Assembly (NCBI RefSeq): GCF_002575655.3
Contig: NC_053035.3
Location: 375,263,792 to 375,327,791, forward strand
Source: Aegilops tauschii subsp. strangulata
Lineage: Eukaryota > Streptophyta > Magnoliopsida > Poales > Poaceae
DNA: 64,000 nt
Reading direction: 5' to 3'
Positions 23,888 through 35,578 of the stretch are shown here, in pieces. How positions within the stretch are numbered: position 1 is the stretch's first letter; every line of letters starts with the position of its first letter. A program made the position numbers and the translations under genes. The notes beneath the pieces were generated by a model. The model was not told the origin of the DNA. It did not search any database and worked only from the letters and a program-made list of their open reading frames with translations.

Positions 23888-23955
23888 AAGGCACCTCCGA
23901 GGTGCCTTGGGGAGGTTGGACTCCTCCCTGGCCGCACCCTTCCTTGGAGGAAGGG
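23888..23955. promoter_or_regulatory. Two perfect hairpins upstream of the TATA box (Angela F)
   Basis: AAGGCACCT-CCG-AGGTGCCTT (23888-23908) and CCCTTCCT-TGG-AGGAAGGG (23937-23955). The first is also in the 3' LTR at 30766-30786. Their place in U3 matches the hairpins of R and R2, although the sequences are unrelated. Confidence 0.7.
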
Positions 23956-23987
23956 CCAAGTCTGCGCCCCCCCCCCTCCCTTGGCCC

Positions 23988-23997
23988 TATATATAGT
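23988..23997 (+). promoter_or_regulatory. TATA box of the Angela F 5' LTR
   Basis: CTATATATAG in a GC-rich setting. The same motif is in the 3' LTR at 30868-30877. It is the likely core promoter for the element RNA. Confidence 0.75.
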
Positions 23998-24419
23998 GGG
24001 GGGAAGGGAGGGCAGCAAAATCCTAAGCCCTGGCGCCTCCCTCTCCCTCCCGTGACACATCTCCCTCCTCCCGCAGCGCTTGGCGAAGCCCTGTTGGAAT
24101 CCCGCTACTTCCACCACCACGCCGTCGTGCTGCTGGATCTCCATCGACCTCTCCTCCCCCCTTGCTGGATCAAGAAGGAGGTGACGTCGCTGCTCCGTAC
24201 GTGTGTTGAACGCGGAGGTGCCGTCCGTTCGGCGCTAGGATCATCGGTGATTTGGATCACGACGAGTACGACTCCATCAACCCCGTTCTCTTGAACGCTT
24301 CCGCTCGCGATCTACAAGGGTATGTAGATGCACTCCTTCCCTCTCGTTGCTAGTAAACTCCATAGATTGATCTTGGTGATGCGTAGAAAATTTTGAATTT
24401 CTGCTACGTTCCCCAACAG

Positions 24420-24432
24420 TGGCATCATGAGC
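24420..24432 (+). other. Primer binding site, initiator-Met-like (Angela F)
   Basis: TGGCATCATGAGC, one base after the LTR. It is close to the TGGTATCAGAGC primer site of copia elements, but with several mismatches. Confidence 0.75.
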
Positions 24433-25081
24433 TAGGTCTATGCGTAGTTTCTATGCACGAGTAGAACACAAAGTAGTTGTGGGCGTCGATGTTGCCAATT
24501 CTTCTTGCCGCTACTAGTCTTATCTTGTTTCGGCGGCATTGTGGGATGAAGCGGCCCGGATCAACCTTACACGTACGCTTACGTGAGACAGGTTCCACCG
24601 ACTGACATGCACTAGTTGCATAAGGTGGCTAGCGGGTGTCTGTCTCTCCCACTTTAGTCGGAACGGATTCGATGAAAAGGGTCCTTATGAAGGGTAAATA
24701 GACATTGGCATATCACGTTGTGGTCTTACGTAGGTAAGAAACATTCTTGCTAGAAACCTATACAAGCCACGTAAAAACTTGCAACAACAATTAGAGGACG
24801 TCTAACTTGTTTTTGCAGCATGTGCTATGTGATGTGATATGGCCAGAAGATGTGATGAATGATATATGTGATGTATGAGATTGATCATATTCTTGTAATA
24901 GGAATCACGACTTGCATGTCGATGAGTATGACAACCGGCAGGAGCCATAGGAGTTGTCTTTATTTTTTGTATGACCTGCGTGTCATTGAATAACGCCATG
25001 TAAATTACTTTACTTTATTGCTAAGCGCGTTAGCCATAGAAGTAGAAGTAATCGTTGGCGTGACAACTTCATGAAGACACA

Positions 25082-25142
25082 ATGATGGAGATCATGATGA
25101 TGGAGATCATGATGATGGAGATCATGATGATGGAGATCATGG
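25082..25142. repeat. 18-bp minisatellite
   Basis: More than three copies of GATGATGGAGATCATGAT. Each unit is itself nearly palindromic (GATCATGATG). Confidence 0.85.
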
Positions 25143-25421
25143 TGTCGTGCCGGTGACAAAGATGATCATGGTGCCCCGAAGATGGAGATCAAAGGAGCAA
25201 AATGATATTGGCCATATCATGTCACTATTTGATTGCATGTGATGTTTATCATGTTATGCATCTTATTTGCTTAGAACGACGGTAGTAAGTAAGATGATCC
25301 CTCACAAAAAATTTCAAGAGACGTGTTCCCCCTAACTGTGCACCGTTGCGAAGGTTCGTTGTTTCGAAGCACCACATGATGATCAGGTGTGATAGATTCT
25401 AACGTTCGAATACAACGGGTG

Positions 25422-25520
25422 TTGACGAGCCTAGCATGTACAGACATGGCCTCGGAACACATGCGAAACACTTAGGTTGACTTGACGAGCCTAGCATGTA
25501 CAGACATGGCCTCGGAACAC
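25422..25520. repeat. 60-bp tandem duplication
   Basis: A 39-bp core starting TTGACGAGCCTAGCATG is present at 25422-25460 and 25482-25520, a period of 60 bp. Confidence 0.85.
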
Positions 25521-25792
25521 AAGAGACCGAAAGGTCGAACATGAGTCGTATAGCAGATACGATCAACATGGAGATGTTCACCGATAATGACTAGTCCGTC
25601 TCACGTGATGATCGGACACGGCCTAGTTTGACTTGGATCATGTATCAGTTAGATGACTAGAGGGATGTCTATCTGAGTGGGAGTTCAATAATCAGATGAA
25701 CTTCATTATCATGAACACAGTCAAAAGGTCTTTGCAAATTATGTCATACGCTTTAGTTCTACTGTTTGAGATGTATTCCTAGAGAAAATTTA

Positions 25793-26640
25793 GTTGAAAG
25801 TTGGTAGTAGCAATTATGCGGACTGGGTCCGTAAACTGAGGATTGTCCTCATTGCTGCACAGAAGGCTTATGTCCTTAATGCACCGCTCGGTGTGCTGAA
25901 CCTCAGCGTCGTCTGTAGATGTTGCGAAACATCTGACATACACGTTTTGATGACTACGTGATAGTTCTAATGGTTTAGAATTGTGGCACCAAAGACGTTT
26001 GTGAAACGTCGCAGAACATATGAGATGTTCCGAAGACTGAAATTGGGATTTCAGACTAGTGCCCACGTCAAGAGGTATGAGACCTCTGACAAGTTTCTTA
26101 AGCCTGCAAACTAAGGGAGAAAAGCTCAATCGTTGAGCATGTGCTCAGATTGTGTGAGTACCACAATCGCTTGAATCGAGTGGGAGTTAATCTCCCAGAT
26201 GAGATAGTGATAGTTCTCCATAGTCACTGCCACCAAGCTAGTAGAGCTTCGTGATGAACTATAACATATCAGGGATAGTTATGATGATCCTTGAGCTATT
26301 CGCGATGTTTGACACCGCGAGAGTAGAAATCAAGAAGGAGCATCAATTGTTGATGGTTAGTAAAACCACTAGTTTAAGAAGGGCAAGGGAAAAAGGGATA
26401 CTTCATGAAACAGCAAGTCGTTTGCTGCTCTAGTGAAGAATCCCAAGGTTGAACCCAAACCCGAGACTAAGTGCTTCTGTAATGAGAGGAACGGTCAATG
26501 AAGCGGAACTACCCTAGATACTTGGTAGATGAGAAGGCAGGCAAGGTCGACAGAAGTATATTGGATATACATTATATGAATGTGTACTTTACTAGTACTC
26601 CTAGCAGCACCAGGGTATTAGATACCGGTTCAGTTGGTAA
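25793..26640 (+). pseudogene. gag: Copia gag remnant (Angela F)
   Basis: It aligns with the gag region of R and R2: the start codon position has become TTG (about 25793), followed by text equivalent to RIVLIAAQKAYVLNAPL. The zinc knuckle near 26470-26530 is destroyed: CFCNERNGQ is followed by a stop, where R has CFYCKGTGHW. It is more degraded than its counterparts, with many frame breaks. Confidence 0.7.
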
Positions 26641-26769
26641 GTGTTAGTAACACGAAATAAAAGCTGCGGAATAAATGGAGACTGGCTAAAGGTGAGATGA
26701 CGATGTGTGTTGGAAGTGTTTCCAAGGTTGATGTGATCAAGCATCGCATGCTCCCTCTACTATCGAGAT

Positions 26770-27921
26770 TTGGTGTTTGCGTTGAGCATGATTGGATTAT
26801 GTTTATCGCAATACGGTTATTCATTTAAGGAGAATAATGGTTACTCTGTTTATTTGAATAATACCTTCAATGGTCTTGCACCTAAAATGAATCTCGATCG
26901 CAGTGATATACATGTTCGTGCCAAAAGATATAAAATAGTAATGATAGTACCACATACTTGTGGCACTGCCATTTGAGTCATATTAGTATAGAACGCATGA
27001 AGAAGCTCCATGTAGATGGATCTTTGGACTCACTCATTTTTGAAAAGATTGAGACATGCGAACCATGTCTATTGGTATATATGCATGAAAAAAAAACTCC
27101 ATGCAGATGGATCGTTTGGACTCACTTGATTTTGAATCACTTGAGACATGCAAATCATACCACATGGGCAAGATGACTGAAAGGCCTCGTTTTCAGTAAG
27201 ATGGAACAAGAGAGCAACTTGTTGGAAGTAATACATTTTGATGTATGCAGTCCAATGAGTGCTGAGGCATGCAGTGGATATCGTTGTGTTCTTACTTCAC
27301 AGATGATTTGAGTAGATGCTGAGTGTATTTACTTGATGAAACACAAGTCTGAATTATTGAAAGGTTCAAGTAATTTCAGAGTGAAGTTGAAGATCGTCGT
27401 GACAAGAGGATAAAATGTCTGTGATATGATCATAGAGATGAGTATCTGAGTTACGAGTTTGGCACACAATTAAGACATTGTGGAAAGTGTTTCACAATTA
27501 ATACCGCCTGGAACACCACAGTGTGATGGTGTGTCCGAACATCATAACTGCACCCTATTGGATATGGTGCATGCCATGATGTCTCTTATGGAATTACCAC
27601 TATCGTTAATGGGTTAGGCATTAGAGATAACCGCATTCACTTTAAAAGGGGCACCACGCAATTCCGTTGAGACGACACCGTTTAGAGAAACCTAAGTTGT
27701 CGTTTCTTAAAAGTTTGGGGCTGCGATGCTTATGTGAAAAGTTTCAAGCTAATAAGCTCGAACCCAAAGCGGATAAATGCATCTTCATAGAAAACCCAAA
27801 ACAGTTGGGTATACCTCCTATTTCAGATCTGGAAGCAAAAGTAATTGCTTCTAGAAACGGTTCCTTTCTCGAGGAAAAGTTTCTCTCGAAAGAATTGAGT
27901 GGGAGGATGGTGGAGACTTGA
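26770..27921 (+). pseudogene. pol: Copia integrase remnant with a duplicated zinc-binding segment (Angela F)
   Basis: Pre-integrase text (YGYSFKENNGYSVYL at about 26815) leads into the zinc-binding part (CHLSHISIERMKKLHVDG at 26964). A segment of about 75 bp is then repeated in tandem (26995-27067 and 27083-27159), which doubles the LHVDG...CEPCL stretch. The core is broken; the catalytic Glu region survives as VSEHHN near 27530, and the C-terminal part is at 27690-27921 (KLSFLKSLGLRCLCEKF, SRNGSFLEEKFLSKELSG). Confidence 0.75.
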
Positions 27922-28086
27922 TGAGGTTATTGAACCATAACTTCAACTAGTGTGTAGCAGGGCACAGGAAGTTGTTCCTGTGGCACCTACACCAATTGAA
28001 GTGGAAGCTTATGATAGTGATCATGAAACTTCGGATCAAGTCACTACCAAACCTCGTAGGTCGATAAGGATGCGTACTACTTCAGA

Positions 28087-28760
28087 GTGGTACGTAATCT
28101 TGTCTTGGAAGTCATGTTGCTAGACAACAATGAACCTACGAGCTATGGAGAAGCGATGGTGGGCCCATATTCCGACAAATGGTTAGAAGCCATGAAATCC
28201 GAGATAGGATCCATGTATCAGAACAAAGCATGGACTTTGGTGAACTTGCCCGATGATCGGCAAGCCATTGAGATAAATGGATCTTTAAGAAGAAGACGGA
28301 CATGGACGGTAATGCTACCGTCTATGAAGCTCGACTTGTGGCAAAGAGTATTTTCACAAGTTCAAGGAGTTGACTACGATGAGATTTTCTCATCCGTAGC
28401 GATGCTTAAGTCCGTCGGAATCATGTTAGCATTAGCTGCATTTATGAAATCTGGCAGATGGATGTCAAAACAAGTTTCCTTACCAGTTTTCGTAAGGAAA
28501 GGTTGTATGTGATACAATCAGAAAGGTTTTGTCGATCCTAAGGATGCTAAAAGGTATGCTAGCTCCAGCGATCCTTCCATGGATTAGAGCAAGCATCTCG
28601 GAGTCAGAATATACGCTTTGATGGAGTGATCAAAGTTTTTGGGTTTATACAAAGTTTGTTAGAAACTTGTATTTACAATAAAGTGAGTGGGAGCGCTACG
28701 ACATTTCTGATAAGAATATGTGAATGACATATTGTTGATCCGAAATGATGTAAAATTTCT
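28087..28760 (+). pseudogene. pol: Copia reverse transcriptase remnant (Angela F)
   Basis: The N-terminal part is readable at 28087-28512 (WLEAMKSEIGSMYQNKAWTL, QVQGVDYDEIFSSVAMLKSV). A frameshift near 28270 interrupts it. The active site at 28717-28728 reads YVND instead of YVDD and is out of frame with the preceding text, as in R and R2. Confidence 0.8.
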
Positions 28761-28775
28761 GGAAAGCATAAAGGG

Positions 28776-29380
28776 TTGTTTGAAAGGAGTTTTTCAAAGG
28801 AAGACCTGGATAAAGCTGCTTATATATTGGGCATCAAGATCTATAGAGATAGATCAAGACGCCTGATGATACGTTCAAAGAACACACACCTTGACATGAT
28901 TTTGAAAGAGTTCAAAATAGATCAGCAAAGAAGGAGTTCTTGGCTGTGTTACAAGGTGTGAGTATTGAGTAAGACTCAAGACCTAACCACAGCAGAAGAG
29001 AGAGAAAGGACGAAGGTCGTCCCCTATGCTTCACACGTAGGCTCTAGAGTATGCTATGCTGTGTACCGCACATGAAGTGTGCCTTGCCATGAGTTGGTCA
29101 AGGGGTACAATAGCGATCCGGGAAAGGATCACATGACAGCGGTCGAACTTATCCTTAGTATCTAGTGGACTAAGGAATTTTCTCGATTATGGAGGTGAAA
29201 AGGAGTTCGTCATAAAGGGTTACGTCGATGCGAACTTTGACACTAATCCGGATGATAGTAAACCGGATTCGTATAGTAGAGCAGATACTTGAAATGGCTC
29301 CAAGTAGCGTGTGGTAGCATCCACAAGATGACATAGATATTCGTAAAGCACACATGGATCTGAAAGGTTCAGACCCATTG
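28776..29380 (+). pseudogene. pol: Copia RT C-terminus and RNase H remnant (Angela F)
   Basis: A 61-codon open piece (28776-28961, with AAYILGIKIYRDRSRRL) is followed by broken RNase H text that matches the SIKYAMLCTR region of R (about 29030-29260). No intact catalytic set is visible. Confidence 0.7.
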
Positions 29381-29402
29381 ACTAATAACCTCTCTCACAA
29401 GC

Positions 29403-29558
29403 ATAACATGATCAAACCAGAACTCATTGAGTGTTAATCACATAGTGATGTGAACTAGATTGGTGACTCTAGAAACTCTTTGGATGTTGGTCACATGGTG
29501 ATGTGACCTATGAGTGTTAATCACATGGTGATGTGGACTAGATTATTGACTCTAGTGC
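29403..29558 (+). repeat. Degenerate repeats in front of the polypurine tract (Angela F)
   Basis: Four units of the type GTTAATCACATGGTGATGTG with ACTAGATTATTGACTCTAG between some of them. They are homologous to the arrays in R and R2. Confidence 0.78.
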
Positions 29559-29569
29559 AAGTGGGAGAC
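29559..29569 (+). other. Polypurine tract of Angela F
   Basis: AAGTGGGAGAC immediately before the 3' LTR. Confidence 0.88.
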
Positions 29570-31298
29570 TGTTGGAAATATGCCCTAGAGGCAATAATAA
29601 ATTGGTTATTATTATATTTCCTTGTTCATGATAATCGTTTATTATCCATGCTAGAATTGTATTGATAGGAAACTCAGATACATGTGTGGATACATAGACA
29701 ACACCATGTCCCTAGTAAGACTCTAGTTGACTAGCTCGTTGATCAATAGATGGTTACGGTTTCCTGACCATGGACATTGGATGTCGTTGATAACGGGATC
29801 ACATCATTAGGAGAATGATGTGATGGACAAGACCCAATCCTAAGCCTAGCACAAGATCGTGTAGTTCGTTTGCTTAGAGCTTTTCTAATGTCAAGTATCA
29901 TTTCCTTAGACCATGAGATTGTGCAACTCCCGGATACCGTAGGAATGCTTTGGGTGTACCAAACGTCACAACGTAACTGGGTGGCTATAAAGGTGCACTA
30001 CAAGTATCTCCGAAAGTGTCTGTTGGGTTGGCAGGAATCGAGACTGGGATTTGTCACTCCGTGTAAACGGAGAGGTATCTCTGGGCCCACTCGGTAGGAC
30101 ATCATCATAATGTGCACAATGTGACCAAGGAGTTGATCACGGGATGATGTGTTACGGAACGAGTAAAGAGACTTGCCGGTAATGAGATTGAACAAGGTAT
30201 CGGGATACCGACGATCGAATCTCGGGCAAGTAACATACCGATGGACAAAGGGAATTGAATACGGGATTGATTGAATCCTCGACATCGTGGTTCATCTGAT
30301 GAGATCATCGTGGAACATGTGGGAGCCAACATGGGCATCTAGATCCCGCTGTTGGTTATTGACCGGAGAGTCGTCTCGGTCATGTCTACATGTCTCCCGA
30401 ACCCGTAGGGTCTACACACTTAAGGTTCGGTGACGCTAGGGTTATAGAGATATTAGTATGCGGTAACCCGAAAGTTGTTCAGAGTCCCGGATGAGATCCC
30501 GGACGCCACGAGGAGTTCCGGAATGGTCCGGAGGTAAAGATTTATATATGGGAAGTCTTATTTTGGTCGCCGGAAAAGTTTCGCACTTTATCGGTATTGT
30601 ACCGGGAGTGCCGAAAGGGGTCCGGGGGTCCACCAAGGGGTCCACCAGCCCCGGGGGGGGCACATGGGCTGTGGGGGGTGCGCCTTGGCCTATATGGGCC
30701 AAGGGAACCAGCCCCAAGAGGCCCATGCACCAAGAGATAAGATAAAGGGAGAGTCCTAAAGGGGGAAGGCACCTCCGAGGTGCCTTGGGGAGGTTGGACT
30801 CCTCCCTGGCCGCACCCTTCCTTGGAGGAAGGGCCAAGTCTGCGCCCCCCCCCCTCTCCCTTGGCCCTATATATAGTGGGGGGAAGGGAGGGCAACAAAA
30901 TCCTAAGCCCTGGCGCCTCCCTCTCCCTCCCGTGACACATCTCCCTCCTCCCGCAGCGCTTGGCGAAGCCCTGTTGGAATCCCGCTACTTCCACCACCAC
31001 GCCGTCGTGCTGCTGGATCTCCATCAAACTCTCCTCCCCCCTTGCTGGATCAAGAAGGAGGAGACGTCGCTTCTCCGTACGTGTGTTGAATGCGGAGGTG
31101 CCGTCCGTTCGGCGCTAGGATCATCGGTGATTTGGATCACGACGAGTACGACTCCATCAACCCCGTTCTCTTGAACGCTTCCGCTCGCAATCTAAAAGGG
31201 TATGTAGATGCACTCCTTCCCTCTCGTTGCTAGTAAACTCCATAGATTGATCTTGGTGATGCATAGAAAATTTTGAATTTCTGCTACGTTCCCCAACA
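29570..31298 (+). repeat. 3' LTR of Angela F
   Basis: 1729 bp, TGTTGGAAATATG to CCCCAACA. The first U3 hairpin is at 30766-30786 and the TATA box at 30868-30877. Confidence 0.93.
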
Positions 31299-34060
31299 CT
31301 TTGTTCATGCTCACGGAAACTTTGTGAATCTTGATTACAGAAACTTTTCAACAAAAATAATTATCCCCTTGTACAATTCCATTGTATAATAAAAAATAAT
31401 GTGCCAAGGTTTGCCTTTAGGATGTTTACAATGCTTGTTGGTTTGTGCGGTGCAGGACAGAAACTTTGGCTGTAGTGCATGATTTTAATTTTTTTTACTG
31501 GAATATCAATTGGTTCTGAAACTTTTTGCACTGTCTTTATATACAAATTTTTTATTTTTCCTAATTTTGGTAGAATTTTTGGAGTACCAGAGGTATGGTG
31601 AATGTTCAGATTATTACAGACTGTTCTGTTTTAGACAGATCTGTTTTTGATGCATAGTTTGCTTGTTTTGATGAAACTATCAATTTCTATCAGTGGATTA
31701 AGCCATGGAAAAGTTATATTACAGTAGCTATAATGCAAAAAAAATGAATTGGTTTGCAACAGTACTTAGAGTAGTGATTTGCTTTATTATACTAACGGAT
31801 CCTACCGAGCTTTCTGTTGATTTTTGTGTGGATGAAGTGTTCGAAGATCGAGGAGGTCTCGATATGAGGAAAAGGAGGAGAGACAAGAGATCAAGCTTGG
31901 GGATGCCCAAGGCACCCCAAGTAAATATTCAAGGAGACTCAAGCGTCTAAGCTTGGGGATGCCCCGGAAGGCATCCCATCTTTCTTCAACAAATATCGGT
32001 ATGTTTTCGGATTCATTTCGTTCATGCGATATGTGCAAATCTTGGAGCGTCTTTTGCATTTAGTTTTCACTTTTTATTTTATGCACCATGCTAGTATGAG
32101 ATAGTCCTTGGTTGATTTATAGAATGCTCATTGCACTTCACTTAAATCTTTTGAGTATGGCTTTATAGAATGCTTCATGTGCTTCACTTATATCATTTGA
32201 AGTTTGGATTGCCTGTTTCTCTTCACATAGATAACTGCAATTTGTAGAATGCTCTTTTGCTTCACTTATATTTGTTAGAGCGTGGGCATATCTTTTGTAG
32301 AAAGAATTAAACTCTCTCGCTTCACTTATATCTATTTAGAGAGATGACAAGAATTGGTCATTCACATGGTTAGTCATAAAATCTTACATAAAACTTGTAG
32401 ATCACTGAATATGATGTGTTTGATTCCTTGCAATAGTTTTACGATATAAAGATGGTGATATTAGAGTCATGCTAGTGGGTAGTTGTGGATTGTAGAAATA
32501 CTTGTGTTGAAGTTTGTGATTCCCGTAGCATGCACGTATGGTGAACCGTTATGTAACGAAGTTGTAGCATGAGGTATTCATTGATTGTCTTCCTTATGAG
32601 TGGCGGTCGGGGACGAGCGATGGCCTTTTCCTACCAATCTATCCCCCTAGGGGCATGCGTAGTAGTACTTTGCTTCGAGGGCTAATAAACTTTTGCAATA
32701 AGTATATGAGTTCTTTATGACTAATGTGAGTCCATGGATTATATGCACTCTCACCCTTCCATCATTGCTAGCCTCTTCGGTACCGTGCATTGCCCTTTCT
32801 CACCTCGAGAGTTGGTGCAAACTTAGCCGGTGCATCCAAACCCTGTGATACGATACACTCTATCACACATAAACCTCATTATATCTTCCTCAAAACAGCC
32901 ACCATACCTACCTATTATGGCATTTCCATAGCCATTCCGAGATATATTGCCATGCAACTTCCATCATCATCATATACATGACTTGAGCATTTATTATGAT
33001 ATTGCTTTGCATGATCGTAAGATAGCTAGCATGATGTTTTCATGGCTTGTCTGTTTTTTGATGTCATTACTACGCTAGATCATTGCACATCCTGGTACAC
33101 CGCCGGAGGAATTCATATAGAGTCATATCTTTGTTCTAGTATCGAGTTGTAATATCGAGTTGTAAGTAAATAAAAGTGTGATGATCATCATTATTAGAGC
33201 ATTGCCCCAAAAAAAGAGGGAGAGGTCAAAGAAGCCTAAATAAAAAAGGGGGCCAAAGAAGCCCGCCAAAAAAAGGGGGCAATGTTACTATCCTTTTACC
33301 ACACTTGTGCTTCAAAGTAGCACCATGTTCTTCATATAGAGAGTCTCTTGAGTTATCACTTTCATATACTAGTGGGAATTTTCATTATAGAACTTGGCTT
33401 GTATATTCCGATGATGGGCTTCCTCAAATGCCCGAGGTCTTCATGAGCAAGCAAGTTGGATGCACACCCGCTTAGTTTCCAGTTTGAGCTTTCATACACT
33501 TATAGCTCTTAGTGCATCCGTTGCATGGCAATCCCTACTCCTAACATTGACATCAATTGATGGGCATCTCCATAGCCCGTTGATTAGCCGCGTTGATGTG
33601 AGACTTTCTCCTTTTTGTCTTCTCCACACAACCTCCATCATCATATTCTATTCCACCCATAGTGCTATATCCATGGCTTGCGCTCATGTATTGCGTGAGG
33701 GTTGAAAAGGCTGAAGCGCGTTAAAAAGTATGAACCAATTGCTTGGCTTGTCATCGGGGCTGTGCATGATGTGAATATTTTGTGTGGTGAACATGGAGCA
33801 TAGTCAGACTATATGATTTGCAGGGATAACTTTCTTTGGCCATGTTATTTTGAAAAGACATGATTGCTTTATTAGTATGCTTGAAGTATTATTGTCTTAA
33901 TGTCAAATGATAGACTATTGCTTTGAATCACTCGTGTCTTAATATTCATGCCATGATTAGATTACATGCTCAAGATTATGCTAGGTAGCATTCCACATCA
34001 AAAATTATCTTTTTATCATTTACCTACTCGAGGACGAGCAGGAATTAAGCTTGGGGATGC
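31299..34060 (+). other. Non-coding 3' interior of W
   Basis: About 2.8 kb with no coding frame. It contains two AAGCTTGGGGATGCC blocks (31893-31970), a degenerate array with GCTTCACTTATATC cores (about 32130-32340), the segment duplicated at 9891-11184 (32767-34060), the purine-rich GGCCAAAGAAGCC block (33206-33285), and the polypurine tract GGAATTAAGCTTGGGGATGC just before the 3' LTR. Several of these blocks recur on the minus strand in S1. Confidence 0.7.
32120..32340 (+). repeat. Degenerate repeat array with GCTTCACTTATATC cores
   Basis: About four units of 55-75 bp with the pattern TAGAATGCTC...GCTTCACTTATAT. A related array lies on the minus strand at about 3355-3490 in S1. Confidence 0.65.
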
Positions 34061-35573
34061 TGATACGTCACCGTCGTATCTATAATTTTTTATTGTTCCA
34101 TGCCAATATTATAGAACTTTCATATACTTTTGGAAACTTTTTATACTATTTTTGGGACTAACATATTGATCCAGTGCCCAGTGCCAGTTCCTGTTTGTTG
34201 CATGTTTTTTGTTTCGCAGAAAACCCATATCAAATGGAGTCCAAACGGGATAAAAATTGACGGATATTTTTTGGAATATTTATGATTTTTGGGAAGAAGA
34301 ATCAACGCGAGATGATGCCCGAGGGGGCCACGAGGCAGGGGGCGCGCCCCTGACCCTCGTGGACACCTCGTAAGGCGGTTGGAGCCCTTCTTTCACCGCC
34401 AGAAAGCTAATTTCTGGATAGAGATCGTGTCCAAAATTCAGCCCAATCGGAGTTACAGATCTCCGGTTATAAAAGAAACGGTGAAAGGGCAGAATCCAGA
34501 ACGCGGAAACAGAGAGAGACAGAGAGACAGATCCAATCTCGGAGGGGCTCTCGCCCCTCCCACGCCATGGAGACCATGGACCAGAGGGGAAACCCTTCTC
34601 CCATCTAGGGAGAAGGTCAAGAAAGAAGAAGAAGGAGGGGGGCTCTCTCCCCCTCACTTCCGGTGGCGCAGGAGTGCCACCGGGGGCCATCATCATCACC
34701 GCAATCTTCACCAACAGCTCCGTCATCTTCACCAACATCTCCATCACCTTGCCCCATCTATCTACAGCGGTCCACTCTCCCGCAAACCGTTGTACCCTCT
34801 ACTTGAACATGGTGCTTTATGCTTCATATTATTATCCAATGATGTGTTGCCATCCTATGATGTCTGAGTAAATTTTCATTGTCCTATCGGTGATTGGTGA
34901 ATTGCTATGATTGGTTTAATTTGCTTGTGGTTATGTTGCTGTCCTTTGGTGCCCATCATATGAGTGCGCGCGTGGTTCACTCCATAGGGTTAGTTGTATG
35001 TTGATAGGACTATGTATTGGAGGGCAAGAGTGACAGAAGCTTCAACCTAGCATAGAAATTGATGCATACGGGATTGAAGGGGGACCAATATATCTTAATG
35101 CTATGGTTGGGTTTTACCTTAATGAACGTTAGTAGTTGCAGACGCTTGCTAATAGTTCCAATCATAAGTGCATATAATTCCAAGTCAGGGATGACATGCT
35201 AGCAGTGGCCTCTCCCACATAAAACTTGCTATCGGTCTGGTAAAGTAGTCAATTGCTTAGGGACAATTTCGCAACTCCTACCACCACTTTTTCACACTCG
35301 CTATACTAACTTTATTGTGTCTTTATCTAAACAGCCCCTAGTTTTTATTTGCGTGCTCTTTATTTTCTTGCAAACCTATCCAACAACACCTATAAAGTAC
35401 TTCTAGTTTCATACTTGTTCTAGGTAAAGCGAACGTTAAAGCGTGCGTAGAGTTGTATCGGTGGTCGATAGAACTTCAGGGAATATTTGTTCTACCTTTA
35501 GCTCCTCGTTGGGTTCGACACTCTTACTTATCGAAAGAGGCTACAATTGATCCCCTATACTTGTGGGTTATCA
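34061..35573 (+). repeat. 3' LTR of W (1513 bp)
   Basis: Full-length copy, TGATACGTCACCG to GGGTTATCA, followed by the TSD copy GCACC (35574-35578). Open frames inside it (for example 34379-34867) are carried by the LTR and are not genes. Confidence 0.92.
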
Positions 35574-35578
35574 GCACC

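Larger units (their letters stand above)
22693..24418 (+). repeat. 5' LTR of Angela F
   Basis: 1726 bp. It contains two perfect hairpins (23888-23908 and 23937-23955), a TATA box at 23988-23997, and a CpG- and CT-rich stretch downstream that would be the 5' end of the transcript. Confidence 0.93.
24433..25792 (+). other. Untranslated leader of Angela F, with local repeats
   Basis: No coding frame. It holds an 18-bp minisatellite (25082-25142) and a 60-bp tandem duplication (25422-25520). Otherwise it is collinear with the leaders of R and R2. Confidence 0.65.
22693..31298 (+). mobile_element. Angela-type copia element F, forward (8.6 kb)
   Basis: TSD CTTTG. The 5' LTR is 22693-24418, the interior 24419-29569 and the 3' LTR 29570-31298. 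LTR ends are TGTTGGAAATATG and CCCCAACA. By eye the LTRs differ at roughly 25-30 positions. The domain order gag, integrase, RT, RNase H is still readable on the plus strand, but every domain is broken, more strongly than in R and R2. It lies opposite to Angela R in the same host interior. Confidence 0.93.
9403..35573 (+). mobile_element. Family-W LTR element (WHAM-like, tentative) with three LTR copies and two nested copia elements
   Basis: Bounded by TSD GCACC. Order: truncated LTR (9403-9890), 3' piece of the interior (9891-11184), nearly full LTR (11185-12477), Asp-tRNA primer site, ORF, non-coding interior, full LTR (34061-35573). The outer TSD pair shows one integration event; the extra LTR plus interior was gained later, probably by unequal recombination between sister copies followed by a deletion. 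Two Angela-type elements sit inside the interior. There is no pol, so it is non-autonomous. The LTR type is TGATACGTCTCCGTCGTATC...GGGTTATCA. Confidence 0.88.

Noticed and set aside
34379..34867. 162-codon open frame in the W 3' LTR, also present in part at 11289-11771
   Set aside because: It is LTR sequence that includes the transcribed leader; the frame is not kept between the copies and no domain is seen.
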